From: Strigops habroptila
Lineage: Eukaryota > Chordata > Aves > Psittaciformes > Psittacidae
Assembly (NCBI RefSeq): GCF_004027225.2
Contig: NC_044288.2
Coordinates: 15,262,744 to 15,326,743 of the forward strand
DNA: 64,000 nt
Reading direction: 5' to 3'
How positions within the stretch are numbered: the stretch's first letter is position 1; every line of letters starts with the position of its first letter. The notes beneath the pieces were generated by a model that was not told the DNA's origin, did no database searches, and saw only the letters and a program-made list of their open reading frames with translations. Of this stretch, positions 62,206 through 64,000 are shown piece after piece. The translations under genes were made by a program, and so were the position numbers.

Positions 62206-64000
62206 TCTGCTACCTTCACCGAATTTTTAAATAGACTGTTTCTTACCCTTTGATGTGTGAAAGGTGCTTAAAGTGAACTCACATTCTGGTCATGCATGTA
62301 CAAGACCACAAAAGTAAAGAATGGTAATGAAACTTTAAAGAAAGTGCCCGTAAAGTCTCATCACATTGCGACACAGGCAACAATCTCAGTGGGTCCAAAG
62401 GTCTCCCATCCTGCTTCCTGCACACACTACATGTCTGTGACAGAAACCAGTCAGCAAAAATGTTAAGTTAGCCTGACTTATTAAGAGAGGAAATATTGCT
62501 ATGAGGAGTCCAACTAGCCCTGCAAACTCTATATGCACAAATGCTGTCTTCTGCTTTAAGCAGAATTACCCTGTGCTAGGTTAACATACAGCAACACTTA
62601 GTAAAAGAACCAAACCAGCAGATGCTTCAAGAAAAGAGAATTCAACAAAACTAGAGAGAGATACAATGCCTTGGCTTTTGAATTTGACCACAAGGCCAAG
62701 CTAATACCTTCGTGCTTTTGCTAAGCTAAAAACTGTTTTAACAGGGTTTTTTTTATCCCTTGTTTCCTTTTGAAAAAGCATGGGGTTTTCTTTGTAGAAT
62801 TTCCCTAGAAATTTCATGGGGAACAAAAAGGACAACACATACTCTGCCTAGCAAGATAAAAAAAGGAAGTTACCAAGTTGTGTAATACTCTAGATTTCCG
62901 TAGCCAGGACTCCAGAACTCTATCTCCAGGACTACAACACCTTTTGCCAGTTCTGCTATCACACAGTAGGGACATACTTGGTTGGGGCTTTTGATGGTTT
63001 GATTATCAAAGTTCAGGTGCACCTATACCAATACAAATACAACATTTCATGTAGCAGTATAAACTGCTACTACACAGTACTGGCCAGCCTGCAGATCCTT
63101 AGTCTCATGCAGCCACAAGCAGTTCAAACACAATGCTTACCCTCAAGTTTCACCACAACTACAGAGCTGTTTTGGTGTGGGCATGGGGTAACCTGAACCC
63201 CACTATGGGAGCTGCAGAACGTCCGGGACTGCAGGCACCAGGTCATCCAGAGACAAAGCTGCAAAACCCATGGTGCAGCAGAGCAGTGGGACAGCTGGTG
63301 ACCACCATGCTTCCCACCTCCCAAACGTTCCTGAAGCTCACACTCCCACCAGCTATGTGAAGTATGCACTGCATGCCTCTGCACTCGCTCATGTTAACAT
63401 GTTGGTATGCAGCTCCTTAGGTTAGAAAAATTGGCCACCTCTTGTCTATAATGCTTAGGCTACATATTTCTACTGCAGACCTAATCTAAGTCTATGGCAA
63501 AACAGAATTTAACAAGAAGTCTACTACATTACTTCAGGAGTGACTCAGAACTGCCACCTGACTCACTAACTCTGCAGCAAGCACCACTCTGGACTTGAGC
63601 CATCAGAAACCTCTGCCAGTTAAAGTGAGTTTACTGTTATAGAGCAAACAAGTTGAGCACAGAGGACTGCATTTATTATCCAATTCTTTTGTTTGCTTTC
63701 CAATTCAGTTTTGACCAACTGGGGAAAAAGAACTCATACAGGTGAACACCTAAGGAAAAAAAAAAAGTGCAAAGCCACCTTCTGAATCTACTAACACAAT
63801 GTGAAATGGAATTTATTCCAGAAGAAATAAGAAAATGCAGATGTACACCTTCTAAACTACAAGCTAACCAGAAATGCAATACAATTCCACACATTTGAAG
63901 AACTCTGACACACACTGCAATACCTGGGAAAAAACTGGAGAGTAGAACTAGTTTAACATCTATTTAGGAACTGCAAGAATAAAGCCTAGGACAAGCAAAT

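Larger units (their letters stand above)
39922..64000 (-). other. CLINT1 intron 1 (continues beyond the right edge)
   Basis: The phase of exon 2 demands an upstream exon, and no sequence matching the expected N-terminus (MLNMWKVRELVDK) with a donor site was found here. The 24 kb are AT-rich and lack any CpG-rich promoter-like block. Recognisable contents are a CTCF-like motif at 42451, CR1 copies at 48236, 55560 and 61920, a protein-like relic at 53.9-54.3 kb, a MIR-like relic at 60975, and a 20-base duplication at 61331. The open frames seen here are short and scattered over both strands, as expected by chance. The rest is unique sequence in which I recognise nothing. Confidence 0.8.

Noticed and set aside
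1..64000. CRISPR arrays, tRNA or rRNA genes, operons, phage or plasmid features
   Set aside because: The DNA is vertebrate nuclear sequence; no direct-repeat array, intact tRNA or rRNA was seen.

Overview
The window is bird genomic DNA. It carries several copies of the avian LINE CR1, recognised by the 3' terminus AACCATTCTATGATTCTRTG and its reverse complement, and its only recognisable gene is a vertebrate gene with avian-sized introns. Species cannot be fixed from the sequence alone. The recognised gene is CLINT1 (clathrin interactor 1, also epsinR or enthoprotin), on the minus strand.

Layout. Positions 1-15.3 kb are the 3' flank of CLINT1, with no coding exon that I can support. This flank holds two MIR-like CORE-SINE relics (2.2-3.0 kb), a cluster of minus-strand CR1 copies (4.8-6.9 kb) that encloses a CpG island with two GC boxes and a strong CTCF-type motif (6.2-6.5 kb), an inverted CR1 end pair (12.6 kb), and several AT-rich unique stretches that look like conserved non-coding elements. 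From other vertebrates I expect the convergent neighbour LSM11 to the left, but I see none of its coding sequence.

From about 15.3 to 39.9 kb lie the 3' UTR and coding exons 12 to 2 of CLINT1, read right to left. All eleven exons have GT-AG borders and compatible phases. They sum to 1909 coding bases (636 residues plus stop). If exon 1 supplies 13 codons plus two bases, as in the family, the protein would be about 649 residues. The order is ENTH domain (exons 1-5), a charged linker (exons 6-7), clathrin/adaptor-binding DLFD, FADF and FGDW peptides (exons 8-10), and a Gln/Met/Gly-rich tail (exons 11-12).

From 39.9 to 64.0 kb is first-intron sequence. Exon 1 and the promoter were not found and should lie beyond the right edge. 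This intron carries three CR1 copies, one MIR-like relic, a CTCF-like motif and a frameshifted protein-like relic at 53.9-54.3 kb.

No undescribed system was demonstrated. The best leads are the CpG island with a CTCF motif, three GATTAATC palindromes spaced five helical turns apart in intron 9, the unidentified protein relic in intron 1, and the exon 11 acceptor arrangement.
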